Source: Salvator merianae (taxonomy: Eukaryota; Chordata; Lepidosauria; Squamata; Teiidae). From it: a stretch of 64,000 bases of DNA. How positions within the stretch are numbered: the stretch's first letter is position 1; each line of letters opens with the position of its first letter. Below are positions 11,311 through 23,689 of this stretch, piece after piece. Location of the stretch: NCBI GenBank assembly GCA_003586115.2, contig QVOM02000074.1, positions 917,095 to 981,094 on the forward strand, read 5' to 3'. The notes below the pieces were generated by a model. It had not been told where the DNA came from, did no database searches, and saw nothing but the letters and a program-made list of their open reading frames with translations. The translations under genes were made by a program, and so were the position numbers.

Positions 11311-11840
11311 TGTTTCTCTTTTCCACCTTTATTTTTACATTAAATATTTCCCTGTAATAAGCTTCCCTTCATCTAGCAACTGTTTCTAATTTTGCTTCTC
11401 TAATTTTGCTGGCATCTCTGCTCTGTTTCCACTACTCTGCATCAGCTAGTAGAGTTGCTGACTTTGTCCTTAGTATGTCTTGAGTACCTCTTTCCCATGG
11501 TTATAGTTAAACTCTTTTTGCTTCCTATGCTGCTTAGTTATTTTGGGAATGTCACACTTTGAGTTGCTTTGCTGTTAGATTAATCCACTCAGTTTTGAAA
11601 CTTTGAATACTGTTACCTCTTGCTATGTTATAAAGTTATGTTCTGCATGCCTTTTATGAGATCAGCTCTGATCTGTTATCAGTTAAACTAAACCTGTAGT
11701 CTCTTAAAATCCTAACAAGAAAACAACAACATAAATAAAACAGTAGCCTGAAAGTAGGGAGGGAAAGCTGTACCTTTAGCTACGGCAAAGGTACATAAGT
11801 GCATCTTTATTGCTCTCCTAAAGATGTAAAGTGAAGAAGC
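11311..11840. other. No gene recognised
   Basis: AT-rich spacer between the MITE and the L2 element. The last part may hold the L2 3' UTR. Confidence 0.4.
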
Positions 11841-12248
11841 TTAATGCACATCATGGGGAAGAGTGTTCCATAGTCTGGGGGCCACCACTGAAAAGGCCCT
11901 ATCCGGGGTGCCCACACCTTTAGCTATTGAAGGCGGTGGTACAACCAGGAGGGCCTCATCTGCAGATCTTAAGGCATGGGCAGGCTGATATGGGAGAAGA
12001 CACTCCTTTAAGTATTTGGGGCCCAAGCCATTTAGGGCCTTATAGGTTAAGGTTAACACCTTGAATGAGGCTCGGTAGCAAATTGGCAGCCAGTGCAGCA
12101 CTTTTAAGACCGGCATGATATGCATCCAGCCAGCTGTTGCAGGCAGCAGTCTTGCTGCTGCATTCTGCACCAGTTGCAGCTTCTGAACTGTCTTCAAGGG
12201 TAGCCCCATGTAAATAGTGTTACAGTAATCCAATCTGGAAGTTACCAA
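11841..12248 (-). pseudogene. L2-type ORF2 C-terminal domain
   Basis: A 135-codon open stretch holds SRLDYCNTIYMGLP, LQLVQNAAARLLP, VLHWLPICYRASFKVL and APRLWNTLP. These mark the thumb/C-terminal region of L2-type LINEs. It is separated from the RT by frame disruption around 12,250-12,400. Confidence 0.85.
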
Positions 12249-12395
12249 AGCATGGATTACTGTGGCCAGATCATGTCTGTCCAGAAGGGGTCATAGTTGG
12301 CGAATCAGCCATAGCTGGAGGTATGCATTTTTGGCCACCACCTCCACCTGAGTTTCAAGTGTAAGTGTAGAGTTCAAAAACAACCCCATCAAGGG

Positions 12396-13415
12396 TCAGA
12401 TGCTTTCCAACTTCATGGACCTGAGACCCTCCATGTTGTCTGGATTCAGCTTCAATTTATTGGCCCTCATCCATCCCATTACTGCTTCCAGGCACCTGTC
12501 CAACACTCCTGCCACCTGTCCTGATTCAGATGGCACAGATATGTAGAGCTGAGTGTCATCTGCATATTGATGACATCTCACTCCAAATCTCCTGATGACC
12601 TCCCCAGTGGCTTCATATAGATATTGAAAAGCATTGGAGATAAGATCGACCCCTGAGGAACCCCACACCTGAGTTCCCTGGATGACGAGCAGGAATCTCC
12701 CACAACTACCTTCTGGAGATAGGAGCGGAACCATTGTAACAAAGTGGCTCCAACTCCTAAACTCCGTAGTCTCTCCAGGGTGATATTATGATCAATGGTG
12801 TCAAAAGCCACTGAGAGATCCAGGAGAACCAATGGAGACGCATTCCCCTTGTCTTTCCCCGGAGATGGTCATCAAGTAGGGCGACCAAGGGGTTTCTGTG
12901 CCGTAACCAGACCTGAATCCAGATTTAATTGGGTCTAGATAATCAGCTTCTTCCAAGCATGCTTGTAGTTGAACAGCTATGGCACTTTCCAATACCTTGC
13001 TCAAAAATGGTATGTTGGCCACAGGGCGACAGTTGTTTAAATCATCTGGATTCAGGAAGGACCTCTTGAGGAAGGGCCATACCACCTCCTCTTTAAGAGC
13101 CAGCAGGACCACCCCATCTCTCAAGGAGGCATTTACTACTTCCTGGACCCACGCGGTCATACCCTCCTTGCTAGCTTTTATCAACCAAGACGGGCAAGGA
13201 TTTAGAGGGCATGTAGTAGGTTGAACTCTAGCAAGCAACTTGTCCACATCCTCAGGCCACAATAATTGAAACTGATCCAAAGTAACTGGACCAGACAGTT
13301 CTCTGGACACTTCCTCTGGATAATTCTCAACTGTGGCATCCAATCCCCCACGAATCTGAGCGACTTTGCCCTCAAAGTGCCTTGCAAATTCATCACAGCA
13401 GATATTACAAGGCAA
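12396..13415 (-). pseudogene. L2-type reverse transcriptase (frameshifted)
   Basis: Three overlapping open pieces encode the RT. 12,801-13,415 holds PSWLIKAS, RPVANIPFLSKVLE and the SGFRSGYGTET motif. 12,578-12,832 holds LLDLSVAFDTIDHN (first catalytic Asp) and GVPQGSILSPMLFNIYM. 12,396-12,734 holds YADDTQLYIS with the two catalytic aspartates. All palm motifs survive, but the pieces are in different frames, so no enzyme can be made. The normal role is target-primed reverse transcription of the LINE RNA. Confidence 0.85.
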
Positions 13416-13699
13416 TCTCCCTTGTTTTCTTGGGCATGATTTTATAAGGCCATTTACTACTCGGAAGAGCTCTGTTGGATGGCTACTTCAGGATGCAATG
13501 GTGGCAGAGAAATAAGATCTTTTCACCACCATCACTGCCACATGATAGTCACAATAATGTATTCTAGCCTGTGTTCGGTCAGATTCACAGCAGGATTTAC
13601 TCCACCTGCACTCTAGCCATCGATCTTCCTGTTTCATTGCCCGTAAATCTGCAGAATACCAGGGTGCATTATGGGCTCCACAAGTATGTCAAGGGCACA

Positions 13700-14580
13700 G
13701 TTAGAACAGTTTAGTGAAAGTCTGAAGTTTTTAAGGTAAAATATTAGCTGCATGTCTGAGTTTTGTGTGAATTGTGTTAGTGAGTGCAGGACTGCATGGA
13801 AATGACTGATGTGACTGAGAATGTGTTTAAGAAAGTGGCCAGCAAAGAGTGGAAGGTAAAAGAGTGGTTATTGCCACGTGTCAGAATTTATTGGAGCCTG
13901 AGTGTTTTAAGCAAACTACTGACCCTTTTCAGAAGTTTCCAGATTCTTATAAGTCCTACCTTAAAGGATTTCAATTTGGGTGGCAATCTTGCATATCCAT
14001 AGCTGCTTGGGTCTTTGGAACCTTTCCAGAGATTTACAAGATCTTTGGAAAGAACAGAAGGAACAATCAGAGTAAGCTGAACATGTGAATACAGCGTTAA
14101 AGAAAGGATGTGATGAGAGTGAGAAAGTGAGGGTAGAATCAGAAATGGCTAGGCTCCAAAAGGCTATAGATCAGCGGGACAGGGAAATTAGGATGCTGAG
14201 AACTGAAGCTGGAGCAGAGAAAGCCTGTTTACTGAACTGAGAACTTCTCAGAGGGAAGTCATTGAAGCCAGAGAAAAGGTTGACTTTGAAAATACAGGTG
14301 TTCCAGAGGCAACTCCAGAAAGCCAAGCCAGTTGCTTCCTTTCTAGCAGGGAAGATCAAAGAGCAAGTGAGCATAGTTAGCCATGATTGCTGTGGAGAAA
14401 AGATCAGACCTCTGGAGGCACAAGTGAAAGTCAAAAGAGGTCTAATTGTAGCTGTAGGTTTCCAAGAATATTCTTCCCCTGCTATCCCTGTCCACTTGGT
14501 CCAATACACTGAGCCCTCTTCATTGGAAGAACTTGTTGTCCCCTCCCCATTTATGCTAGAGCCATTAAGGTCAGTGGCAT
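13700..14580 (+). pseudogene. Possible gag-like coiled-coil remnant
   Basis: Two short open stretches and a Glu/Lys-rich region (14,100-14,300: repeated heptad-like EMARLQKAI, REIRMLRTEA) suggest a decayed coiled-coil protein. The style resembles the gag-like minus-strand region at 42,100-44,220. No zinc knuckle or enzyme motif was found. Assignment to a retroelement is an inference from context. Confidence 0.25.
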
Positions 14581-17109
14581 GAAGAGAGAAGAAGGTAGAG
14601 GTGCTGCATTGGTCCAGATGGATGCCAGTCCAGATACATAAAATGTCTAATCATGAAATGAACAGAAATGGTTAAGGAAGAGGCTGGATGGTCACAAAAA
14701 CCACCACACTTTGAAGACACATGACATGAAGGCATAGATGAAGAGACTAGGTCCAATGAAAGACACAGTTTGGAATTGTGTTCTAAAATTTGGAAACAGA
14801 TTCCCAATTTTACTGAAACTGATTTGTCTCATACAGTTCTGGTGTGTGTTAATCCAGTGGACATCAAGGCACATGAACCATGACTGTTCATTGTGGACAA
14901 CAGGGATCTTTTCCTTTGGGCTTGGGGTTCTGCAGTTCTTAAGATTTTTTATCTTTATTAAAACCCAGCAAAAAGATTTGAAACCAGAAGAAATGCATTT
15001 CTGAAGTACATAAGTGTCCAGATGCTTATAAGGGGACATTGCCTTGCTATTATACAATTTGACCTGACTTTTCATGAGGTTAGAAATAACGAATATCACA
15101 GTTATTTAGGCCATTGCTAGAAGCAAAGAAGGAAAAAGGAAAATAAAAGATTTAACTTCAAAACTAAGTAAGGAGACCCAGCTAGTGTGTGTGTGTCTGG
15201 GAAGAGGCTAGAAATAGTCCTAATATCCTTGTACTAGAGGACAAAATAATCTCACCCATCTGTAGTTCTCCCCAAAAGGAAAATGTGGGAATAAAGATGC
15301 ATAGGTATCTACACACATAGGGACCGGAAGACAGAGATGGGGAAATGGAAATGTTCCACAGCCCTCACTCCATTAGTAAAAACAGGTCTTTTGCCAGGTG
15401 GCATGAAGACAGAGATGAAGATCCCTCTTCCAAGTGAAATCAGCTCAAAAAGGAAGTTGCAACGCAACATAAAAGCAAGTCTTCTTGCAAAAATCAGTTT
15501 CTCTCTTTCCACTTCAGCAGGTGGTAGGTAGAAGCAGTTACCAGCTAGGGAAAAAAATGAGGTGGGATGAATGATCTTAGGATGAAATCTTCTTTCTTCA
15601 TTGATGCTAGGAAAACCTTCATACCTAATGGGAAAAAAACCTTGAACTTTTTATGCTCTTTTTTTCCAAGTGAAAAGGGGGCAAGCTAGCTCATTGGATG
15701 AAAGATGGATTGAAATCCTGACTTTTTGATAGGTCCATTTGAAACAAGAATTTAAAATTATTGGTCCTTTTAGGAAAGAGGTGTGGTGATCAAAAGCAGG
15801 TGTGGGATAGGTCATGTCCACCTTGCTGATGAGTAAAATGCAGATGAAGAGACAAAACAAACAACTACATTGGTTGATGAGCTTAAATGTGGCTGCTTAC
15901 ACTCTTAATGGTCTGTTTTCCAGATGTAGACTGGAACGCCGATCTGGATTGCCAAGTACTTGCCCCAAATCCTTTGTAATCATTAATGTCTTTAATTTCC
16001 TGAGTTGGGACTTGCCTGGGCAAAAGGTTTTTCTTAGCCTCTTTGCTTCTTCTGAAAACAGGAAAAATGTTGGTCTTTTCGTAGACAGGTTTGTCTTTTT
16101 AAAATGGGTGCAGGTAAGGGAAAAATGGTTAGCTTTTCATCTAAATGCAGGTTCCATCCTGTTGGTCAGTTTCCCTGTATCTGCAATTTGTATATACATT
16201 ATGTTTCATACCCTTTCCATAGGTTAAGAGTGTCTGTGTTTTGCCTTTGTAAGTCACAGTATTCCAGAGTTATGCATTCTGGGTAATCATGCTATACAGT
16301 TCATCTGGAGAACTCCATATCATCAAGAAGGATGGAATCTGGTGGACCCAGAGTAAAGAGGGAAACCTTTTCTGGATGTGCCAAAATGTGTAAGGGCACA
16401 AAGGCAGGACAGATACCTTAAACGAGTATGGTAATTATTTGACATGTGCAATCATCAGTTCAGACAATTCTGGCTCTAAAGCCCCTTTGCAACACCAAAG
16501 AATTGAAGGCCCATAAAGCAGAGTCCAAATTTTTATTGGTCCACTTCCTAATATACAAATAAATAAATAAATATTGTTTGGTTCTGACAGACCAGTTTAG
16601 TAAGTAAGTGGAAGCCATTGGGTGCCAGGACAACACTGTCGCTGCCCCTGCAATAGTGTTCAACAGTGTCTTCTCTCTCACTGGGTTCTGCCTAAGGAGA
16701 CTGACTGACATTCATGATTTGGAAACCTATTTTGTAGGATCTGTAATGAAAGAAGTTTGCAAAGCCACTTCTATTAGGCAGATTTCCATGTAACCAGTCA
16801 TCCTGAATCTCCAGGACAATAACAGATTGCACCCTAAAGGAAGCCATTAAAAAGCAATGGAATGAAATGAAAAGGTTGGGATGAGAGACTTCTTGTTATT
16901 TTAGTGGCTCTGTGTGACTCTAAAGCCATACATGGGTATTCTCTATTCTAAGGAATGACTAGCCATTGAATGAGAATGCCTGAAAGTTGGGAGCTGGATC
17001 TGGAAATGCTGAGCAAATGGGATGAGAAAGTAGTAAATGACAAATGAGTACAAGCATTGATGGAAGAAATAGCTAAGTGTCAAAAGCAGGTGGCTGTCCA
17101 ATTGAGAAA
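14581..17109. other. No gene recognised
   Basis: Contains a 137-codon plus-strand open stretch (15,814-16,227) with hydrophobic segments and no motif I recognise. It has no splice context or repeat identity. Near 16,558-16,574 there is a short AAAT tetranucleotide repeat. I see no supported gene. Confidence 0.4.
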
Positions 17110-17393
17110 ACTCTAGAATGACATTAACAAACAGCTTGGATAGGTTAGGAATCTGATTATTCATATACAGAAGACAGAACATAAGAGATAAACAAAAGTA
17201 TTTGGTAAACCAATTATTGTATGCAGCATTAGCAACAATAGCATATGGCTGGAGGGATAGCACAAAATGGACAACAAATAACTGATATAATTATATTATA
17301 GATCAATTTAAATTTGATTTCTCCTGGCAACAACGTATGAAATTGATAAGTATACAAAACAGAACCCAAGTAGAAGAGGACTGGAAAGAGCTG

Positions 17394-17396
<3 letters not shown>

Positions 17397-17436
<40 letters not shown>
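17397..17436. repeat. (AT)20 microsatellite
   Basis: Forty uninterrupted bases of alternating A and T inside the L1 3' region. It is pure and long, so it is likely polymorphic. Confidence 0.95.
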
Positions 17437-17440
<4 letters not shown>

Positions 17441-17520
17441 TGTTATCAGGAAGATTAAAAGAAGAAATTATGAAAACAATGAAAATTTGATCCTACTAAG
17501 TTATAAATTGTTTCTGCTGT

Positions 17521-17553
17521 TGGGGGGGAAGGGAGGGAAGGGAGGGAGGGAGG
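17521..17553. repeat. G-rich (GGGA)n tract
   Basis: A run of seven Gs then repeated GGGAAGGGAGGG. The spacing of G-triplets is compatible with a G-quadruplex on this strand, which is typical of some L1 3' UTR polypurine tracts. Confidence 0.8.
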
Positions 17554-17957
17554 AAAGCTGTAATTGTAACGGTAAATTGTAATAATATGTCAAAGGTATT
17601 CAGCGAGAATATAATCTGTATATTACTAATAAACTTATTATTACAAAAAACCCACACTTTTGCAAGAGTGAATGCAGTAAATCACAGATCTGATGGAATT
17701 GCTGGCAACCAGGGAACTGGTGTGGAGCAAAGACCTGAGCCCAGTCAGGGTGACAGGCCAGCAGGTGATGCAGGCCAGGATCCAGACAGGGAGTGACTGA
17801 CTCTAACTGGCCCTGAGCATGTGATCCTGACTGAGCATTGTGGATCAAGTGGTGTCGAAACAGAGCAGTGTCCCTACACACTTCACCTCAGTGAGCTGAA
17901 AGCCACTTTTGATGGTAGTGCCTCCACACTGCTGTATTTCCTGACACAAGTGGCTTC

Positions 17958-18206
17958 ATGAGTGAGTGTGAGCTCACATTTCCAAATGAAACTGCAAAGG
18001 TGAGCTATGTATTGGGGCAACTTGAAGGAAAAGCTGCTGAGTGGGTTGTGGACCTGCACAAAATTGGGACCTGTGAGCTAGAATGGTTCATAAACCTGTT
18101 TCAGAGAGAACAGGCTCTCAACCAGCTGCAGCAAATCTGGCAGGGCAACTATTCAATATCCGAATGCTCCACCAGTTCTGAGATGGCCTCAGCCTCAACC
18201 TCTTAG
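17958..18206 (+). pseudogene. Gypsy gag (capsid-region) fragment
   Basis: An open stretch of 82 codons resembles the conserved capsid part of vertebrate Gypsy Gag: a Phe-Pro segment, then AKVSYVLGQLEGKAAEWV and a downstream ALNQLQQIWQG helix. The normal role is virus-like particle assembly. The zinc knuckle is not seen. Confidence 0.6.
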
Positions 18207-18903
18207 AATAGTTACTTCTTCAGGGAGATCTGGAGACATTGCTCAGATGAATCTGGTTGGCTGGGGAAACTGAGGCAAAGCATCACAGCATGCCATATGC
18301 TCATTAGAAACTAGCAACATGTGTCTGTATTGACAGTTCTGCAAAGAAGCTGGTGCAAGTCCAAACTTCAGCACAGAGGATAAGAAAGAACAATGCTGGA
18401 GACTGGACTTTGGTGTCCATTTGGTGGCAGTATGTTCTCAACATCTCAACATCTGGAAAACAGTGGTCCAAGGAAAGTCTTCGAAAGTGCAATGCAAGCT
18501 TCGAAATCAGTGTCAGTGCTAGGACTAGCAAGTTGAGAGAACAAGCCAACACATTCTGGTGTGGCATTCACCACATTGGATGGGCACCAAGCGATGAGGC
18601 ATTGGCAGGAAATGAGTGAAGATGATTAGGAAGATCATTCTGTAGGGCAGGCTAACACTCAAAGGCACTTGTCAGAAGGGGTTAGTCCAGATAGCACCTT
18701 ATTTATGATTAAAGTATACTTGAAAAACCTCTAAGATCTGGGAGAAATGCAAATTGTTAGATTACAGCTGCACCCAGTGTCTGATGAACCCCATGGTAGT
18801 AACTGGGTTAGTGTTGTAGACAAAAGTACTGAATAATCTCTTTGAATTCATTTAGATGGATTGGCAGTCCATGGCAGGGGGGTAGTTACACACTGTACAA
18901 AGT

Positions 18904-19125
18904 ATGGTTGGGAATTGGGTCCTTTTGGAAACAGAGTTCGTAATAGTACCCAGTGCTATGCATCCTATTATATTAGGGTTGAGCTGGTTAAAACACCATA
19001 ATTCAAAAATAGACTGGGGGTCCGGAAAACTCTTTTTCAAACTTGATGGTTATAAAGGGCATATGGTATCCAAATGTGTGAAGGTTTCAAGGAGGAAGTC
19101 AGAGAAAGATTCTGAAAAGCCCTAG
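18904..19125 (+). pseudogene. Gypsy protease C-terminal fragment
   Basis: Contains the ILGLSWLKHH motif that closes the Gypsy aspartic protease, followed by a short linker toward the missing RT. The catalytic DSG-type motif upstream is not recognisable. Confidence 0.6.
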
Positions 19126-19559
19126 AGGTTATTAACTGTTTACCCCTCAGCAGTTGGGACTGAAAGTAAGCATGCAAAGTCAAGTTTCTGCAGAACATGA
19201 ACTTAGACTTGAAGTTTAAAGGGTTGTCTGAAACATTGAACTCAGACTATGGTCTGGCTTTCAAGGGAGACAAATGGTTTTGTAAGGGGAAACTTTGCAT
19301 CAGTGTCAAGATGGCTGGACACTTCAGTTTTGTTAAGACTTTACTTCTAGCTAGGAGACCAAGTCATGAATAAGTAAGATCTCAAAAGTGATAATAGCAC
19401 CTAAATTACATTCTTATCATGCACCTGCGATCCTGGAGTTTGACACACGTCTTAAATGGAAAGTATGGAAATTCTCTCACATGTGAGCTTTAAATGGAGG
19501 CTATGAAAGTCATAATAAGGGGCAAGTATATAGCAAAGACCTCTATACTAAAAAAAAAT

Positions 19560-21312
19560 AAAGTAGTTCAATGAAGGACAGATCGGAAAAGAACCTAAAA
19601 GAGAGGGAATCTGAACATGAGAATACATCCCAAAGGAATTTAAGCAGAATGCAAGAAGTGTGGACAAAGCTAGAAGCAATGTATATAAATATGCAAGAGC
19701 ACAATTATATACAAAGAATAAATACAGAATATATGGAATTAAGAATACTAGATTTCTAGCAACTATGTTACAAAGAAAGAAGAATTAAATATAATCAGAG
19801 AAAGTAGAAAGAAATAAAAAACTTGATAGAAACAATATAATAAGAGTAATGAAATCATTTTATGAGAATATATATTAATCATATGTGGGTGATGAAGAAA
19901 TAAAAAAAATTCCAGATAAAATAACAATAAATACTACATTTACAAGGGAGCAACACAATGCACTTAATTCATCTAAAAGGAATTGAGGCACAGATAAATG
20001 CACTAAAAGCTAATAAAAACCCTGGCTTTGATGAATATACAACCTCTTTTTATAAAACATTTAAACAAGATTTGATTCCATCCATGACAGAACTGTTTAA
20101 TAAACTCTTAGAGGATGGGAAATTTTGGCTTCATGGAAACAGGCTATAGTCATTCCAATATTAAAACAAAATAACAATATGGTATATCCAGAATTGTACA
20201 GACCAATACCACACATGAATCAAGATTACAAAATATTTACAGCAATAATGGCCATGAGAGTAAATAAAGTAATACATGCAGTAATAACCAAGGATCAATA
20301 TGGATTCACACCGGATAAATATATGTACAAACTCATAAGGATAGTGCTCCATGCCTTATATAACAGTGAAACAAATAACAAACCTTTAACTGTACTAAGT
20401 TTAGACTTGTATAAGGTGTCTGATACAGTGGAGCACAGATTCCTTTTTAAAATCTTAAAGAGGATTCAGATAGGGGAAGGTACACTAAAAGTACTTAAAG
20501 TGATATATAAAGATGACACAACTATATGGAGACTATATGGATTCATTTAAACTCTCTAGAAGGACAAGGCAGGGATGCTCATTGTGACTGATCCTGTTCA
20601 ATTTAGTAACTGAAATGCTGGCCACTGAGTTAAGAGAATAACAAGACTTCCAACCATGTGAGATTGAAGGAAAGCAAATAAAGATAAATACGTATGTGAA
20701 GGACACTATGATAATCAAGAAGGATCCAGTGAAGGCAGTTAAAAAGATAATAAAACTAGCAAAAGAGTTTCATCATGCCTCTGGTCTCAAAATAAACATA
20801 ACAAAATCAGAAATAATGTTCAAAAATTTCCCAACAAATATACAGATAGAAACACAAAGGAGTATGGATTAAGAATCCAAAATAAAGCAGTAAGATACTG
20901 AAGGGTTAAGATCAGAAAACAAACAGGGAATTTGATGAGTGCAAATGATAAATCACTATTGATGCAAATCAGAAATGAAATTAGATGTTGAAAGAAAGCA
21001 AAATCAATCCTAGCAGTGGTTAAGGTGAAGGTTATACCAAAAATATTATATTTATTCCAGGCATTTCCAATTAAAATACATGTTTCAAACAACACACCCT
21101 AGGATGGATATATATATATAGGAAAGGAGGTTGAGGATATCCTAACATATGGCTATACTTTGTTGCATTTAGAACAGCACAAATGATATGTAGCTATAAT
21201 AGGATGAGCATTCTATGGGCAGATATAGAAAAATGCTGATGCATAAGATCAAAGGCATACCACTCAAAGGATTTTTTAAAAGGAGAGATACGCTTATAAA
21301 TGGATGAAAAAA
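19560..21312 (+). mobile_element. L1 LINE ORF2 fragment
   Basis: Plus-strand L1 ORF2 with an ANKNPGFDEYTTSFYK motif (19,990-20,050) and ELYRPIPHMNQDYKIFTAIMA (20,180). The palm motif VLSLDLYKVSDTVEH is altered from the usual AFD. The FADD box appears as VKDT near 20,700. The sequence differs clearly from the L1 subfamily at 33,340 and 63,440. It probably joins the L1 3' end at 25,200-26,150 across a CR1 insertion. Confidence 0.75.
20125..20550 (+). pseudogene. L1 reverse transcriptase fragment
   Basis: A 141-codon open stretch across the RT fingers and palm: YRPIPHMNQDYKIF, KDQYGFTPDKYM and LSLDLYKV. The usual invariant residues at the catalytic palm are partly replaced. A stop follows at 20,550 and the rest of the RT is in other frames. 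Confidence 0.75.
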
Positions 21313-21329
21313 AAGAAGCGTTGCTGTGA

Positions 21330-22086
21330 AGAAGAATAGGAGAGTGATGGTTGCGGGGGATTCCTTATTGAGAGGAACAGAAGCAGCTGTGTGCAGACCT
21401 GACATGACCTCATGAGTGGTTTGCTGCCTTCCTGGTGTACGAATCAAAGATGTGACTGACAGGCTGCCCAAACTCTTCAGTCCTATAACCCATTCCTACT
21501 AATACATGTAGGGACAAATGATGCTACAGGAAGGAACTTTGAAGCTATCTGCAGACACTTTGCAGATCTAGGCAGGAAAGTGAGGGAACTGGGAGCACAG
21601 GTTGTCTCATCTATCCTCCCAGTGAATGGTCATGAAACAAAAAGATGGAGCAAGATTCTAGAGGTAAACAACTGGCTACATGGATGGTGCTATCAGCACG
21701 GATTTGGATTTCTAGATCATGGATTGAACTACTTATATGATGGACTCCTTGCAAGAGATGGGCTGCATATTACAAAGTCAGGAAAGCACATATTTGGCAG
21801 GAGACTTGCTACACTCATGAGGAGAGCTTTAGACTGGGGAGAAAGGGGAAAGGAAGTAAAAGGCCAGAGAAAAATATATAGAGCTAATGAATACAGATAA
21901 TGATCCTGCTACCACAAGTAGAAGGAAGGAACAAAGACAAATAGCTTGGAAGGAAACCAGAGGAGTCAAACCTGTAGGAGATATTTCTCACAAACTAAGT
22001 TGTTTCTATACCAATGCACAGAGCATAAGAAATAAGCAAGGAGAACTGGAAATCCTAACACAGGAAAATAAATACGATGTCATAGA
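21330..22086 (+). pseudogene. CR1 ORF1 with SGNH-esterase domain, and start of ORF2
   Basis: Read in plus frames, the ORF1 esterase domain is recognisable. It has a GDSLLRGTEAA block I (about 21,350), an HVGTNDATGRNFEAICRHF block (about 21,500), and DGLHITKSGKHIFGRRLATL, the Asp/His block V, within 21,580-21,900. This hydrolase-like domain is known from CR1 ORF1 proteins. A stop interrupts the segment between blocks I and III. ORF2 starts at 21,887 and contains LSCFYTNAQSIRNKQGELE, the beginning of the endonuclease, then breaks at 22,086 where unrelated DNA begins. Confidence 0.75.
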
Positions 22087-23689
22087 GGGAGGAGCTAAGA
22101 TGGCACAGAGCAAGTTAGCTCAAATAAATTTCTTTCTCAATAACTCGTCTTTACAGCTGTTACCTGAAGCCTGGCTGGACTCAAAACAGTTTTGCAGACG
22201 ATTCTTTCTGACTTCTTGCTGGAGGTAAAACAACTTTTATCCTGCCGACAAGATTTACTGCCCCTATAGCTCTCTACAATTCTCTGATAATGATTAAGAA
22301 AAAATACCTGTGGTCCTCCCCAGGACCACAGAACAGTAAGGCTATAAAACAATTAAGAACAGAGAACAACAAAGGGAATTCAGCAAGGAATATACGCCCG
22401 AGAGAGAAAAAATAGGATGCAACCATTCTTGAATTACTTGCTAAACAGACTTTTCTATTGTCAGAGGTCTTAATAAACCTCTACGAAAGATTAAATAGTA
22501 TACAATTAAACTTTGACTGGATAACGTCTTAGATAACCAGGAAACTCAGAATTGCAAACATTCAGAACTTAAAGCCAAACAGTTTGCTGCCACCTTAAAG
22601 ACATAGAAACTAGCAAATTCACTGTCATGCAAAAATCCTCAAAAAACTGAGACGCTCACTTCAACTAGCTCCTTGTCAATTTGCTGTCTGCGTCAGCATG
22701 TCTGAAATACATAAAAACCGATGTAGCAACAGAAATACACTTGCTGAGCCGGCTTTTAAGAATTGACAGCAACAAGCTTGATTTAAAATCAGTGTACTGG
22801 CTCCCAAGCACAAACTTCTATAGAAGAGTAGTAATTTATTTCTTCTGTTCCAGTATACCATGCAAGCTTCTAAGCATACGGGGGCTTTTAAGCAATAAAT
22901 TAAGGATATATATACAAAGGATGTTTAAAGAAACTGGTACTCATCCTTTATTTAGGAAAAGATTTAAAAATACAGAGATAAATATTACACAAACAAACAT
23001 AACTCCCCTGCAGAATCAAACACAATAATCTTCTAATGCAGAAGAGACTTACCTGGATAAGGAATAAATTTATTTTCTGACCTACCTCAGAAAGAGCAGA
23101 ACAACATTTTGAAATGATTAAATACTTTAAGACTGACACCAGCAAAGAAGCAAGATCCAAATGCAGATCTTGTAACTGTGAAGAAGGTAAGAATGAGAGA
23201 AACTACTCAGCCAAATAATGAAGGAATGCAGGAGCTACATAAAATTGTTGTTCCATCACCAAAATGCAAAGACCAGACAGATACTTTGGCTTCAAGCCTA
23301 TCTACTAGGGAAAATAGAAACCCCTCATCTATGGACATTTCAAATTACTTGATTTCAAATCTCAAATGAAAGCTTAGGACAAACATAAAAATGACCATTG
23401 ACAACTGCGAGTGGACAAAAATGAGATTTTTGGGACACAAACTAGGACATTTGATGAACTTCCCCATGACCATTGAGCAGCTTAAAAAGAGTATAGCACC
23501 AATAATTTCAAATGTATGCAGACCCTCCCATTCCCACCAGACAATCCAAGGACAAAGGCTGCAACTATGAAGGATTACACCTACTAAATATGACCAACAA
23601 TCTGGAGCAGGTGATATAAAATAGATGCACAGAAGGACATAAAGAAGCGGAATTTATCTTTATATCTAGTCAAGGTGCTTCAACAATCG
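22087..23689 (+). mobile_element. Unassigned insert with L1-5'UTR-like start
   Basis: The junction GAGGGAGGAGCTAAGATGGC resembles the start of an L1 5' UTR (a YY1-like AAGATGGC site). It interrupts CR1 ORF2. Downstream, lysine- and asparagine-rich open pieces (22,681-23,028 and 23,178-23,369) might be decayed L1 ORF1, but I see no decisive motif. The 3' boundary with CR1 RT is near 23,690. Either an L1 copy inserted here or two elements were joined by deletion. Confidence 0.4.

Larger units (their letters stand above)
11841..13690 (-). mobile_element. L2-type LINE, copy 1
   Basis: On the minus strand, from 13,690 down, this reads as a CR1-group LINE of L2 type. A pre-RT segment (APWYSADLRAMKQ-like, near 13,670) is followed by the RT and then a C-terminal domain. 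It is the most complete of three related copies in the window (others at 37,291-40,390 and 61,260-62,880). The 5' endonuclease is absent, which fits 5' truncation. Several frameshifts separate the coding pieces. Confidence 0.82.
17110..17650 (+). mobile_element. L1 LINE 3' end
   Basis: The end of L1 ORF2 is recognisable by an AYGWRDSTKW segment (compare VGWKDNTKW in the minus-strand L1 at 30,346) and a FSWQQRMK piece. It is followed by an AT microsatellite, a GGGA-rich tract and the ITNKLIITK-like A-rich tail at about 17,640. ORF2 is badly decayed. Confidence 0.5.
17655..19410 (+). mobile_element. Ty3/Gypsy element remnant (gag, PR, part of IN)
   Basis: Gag is seen at 17,958-18,206 (LTFPNETAKVSYVLGQLEG, AAEWV) and the C-terminal part of the protease at 18,904-19,010 (VPSAMHPIILGLSWLKHH). 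A short integrase zinc-finger piece follows near 19,310 (MAGHFSFVKTLLLARR-like). Reverse transcriptase and RNase H, normally between PR and IN, are missing, so this copy carries a large internal deletion. Stops occur throughout. No LTR was identified. Confidence 0.7.

Noticed and set aside
10970..11357. ORFs of 115-127 codons on both strands
   Set aside because: They lie inside a CpG-rich MITE with perfect target duplication; open frames are due to GC composition.
14571..15099. Minus-strand ORFs of 78 and 135 codons
   Set aside because: No motif, no repeat identity and no splice context; likely chance frames in AT-rich DNA.
17397..17436. CRISPR-like or tandem array
   Set aside because: Simple AT dinucleotide repeat in a eukaryotic L1 tail.
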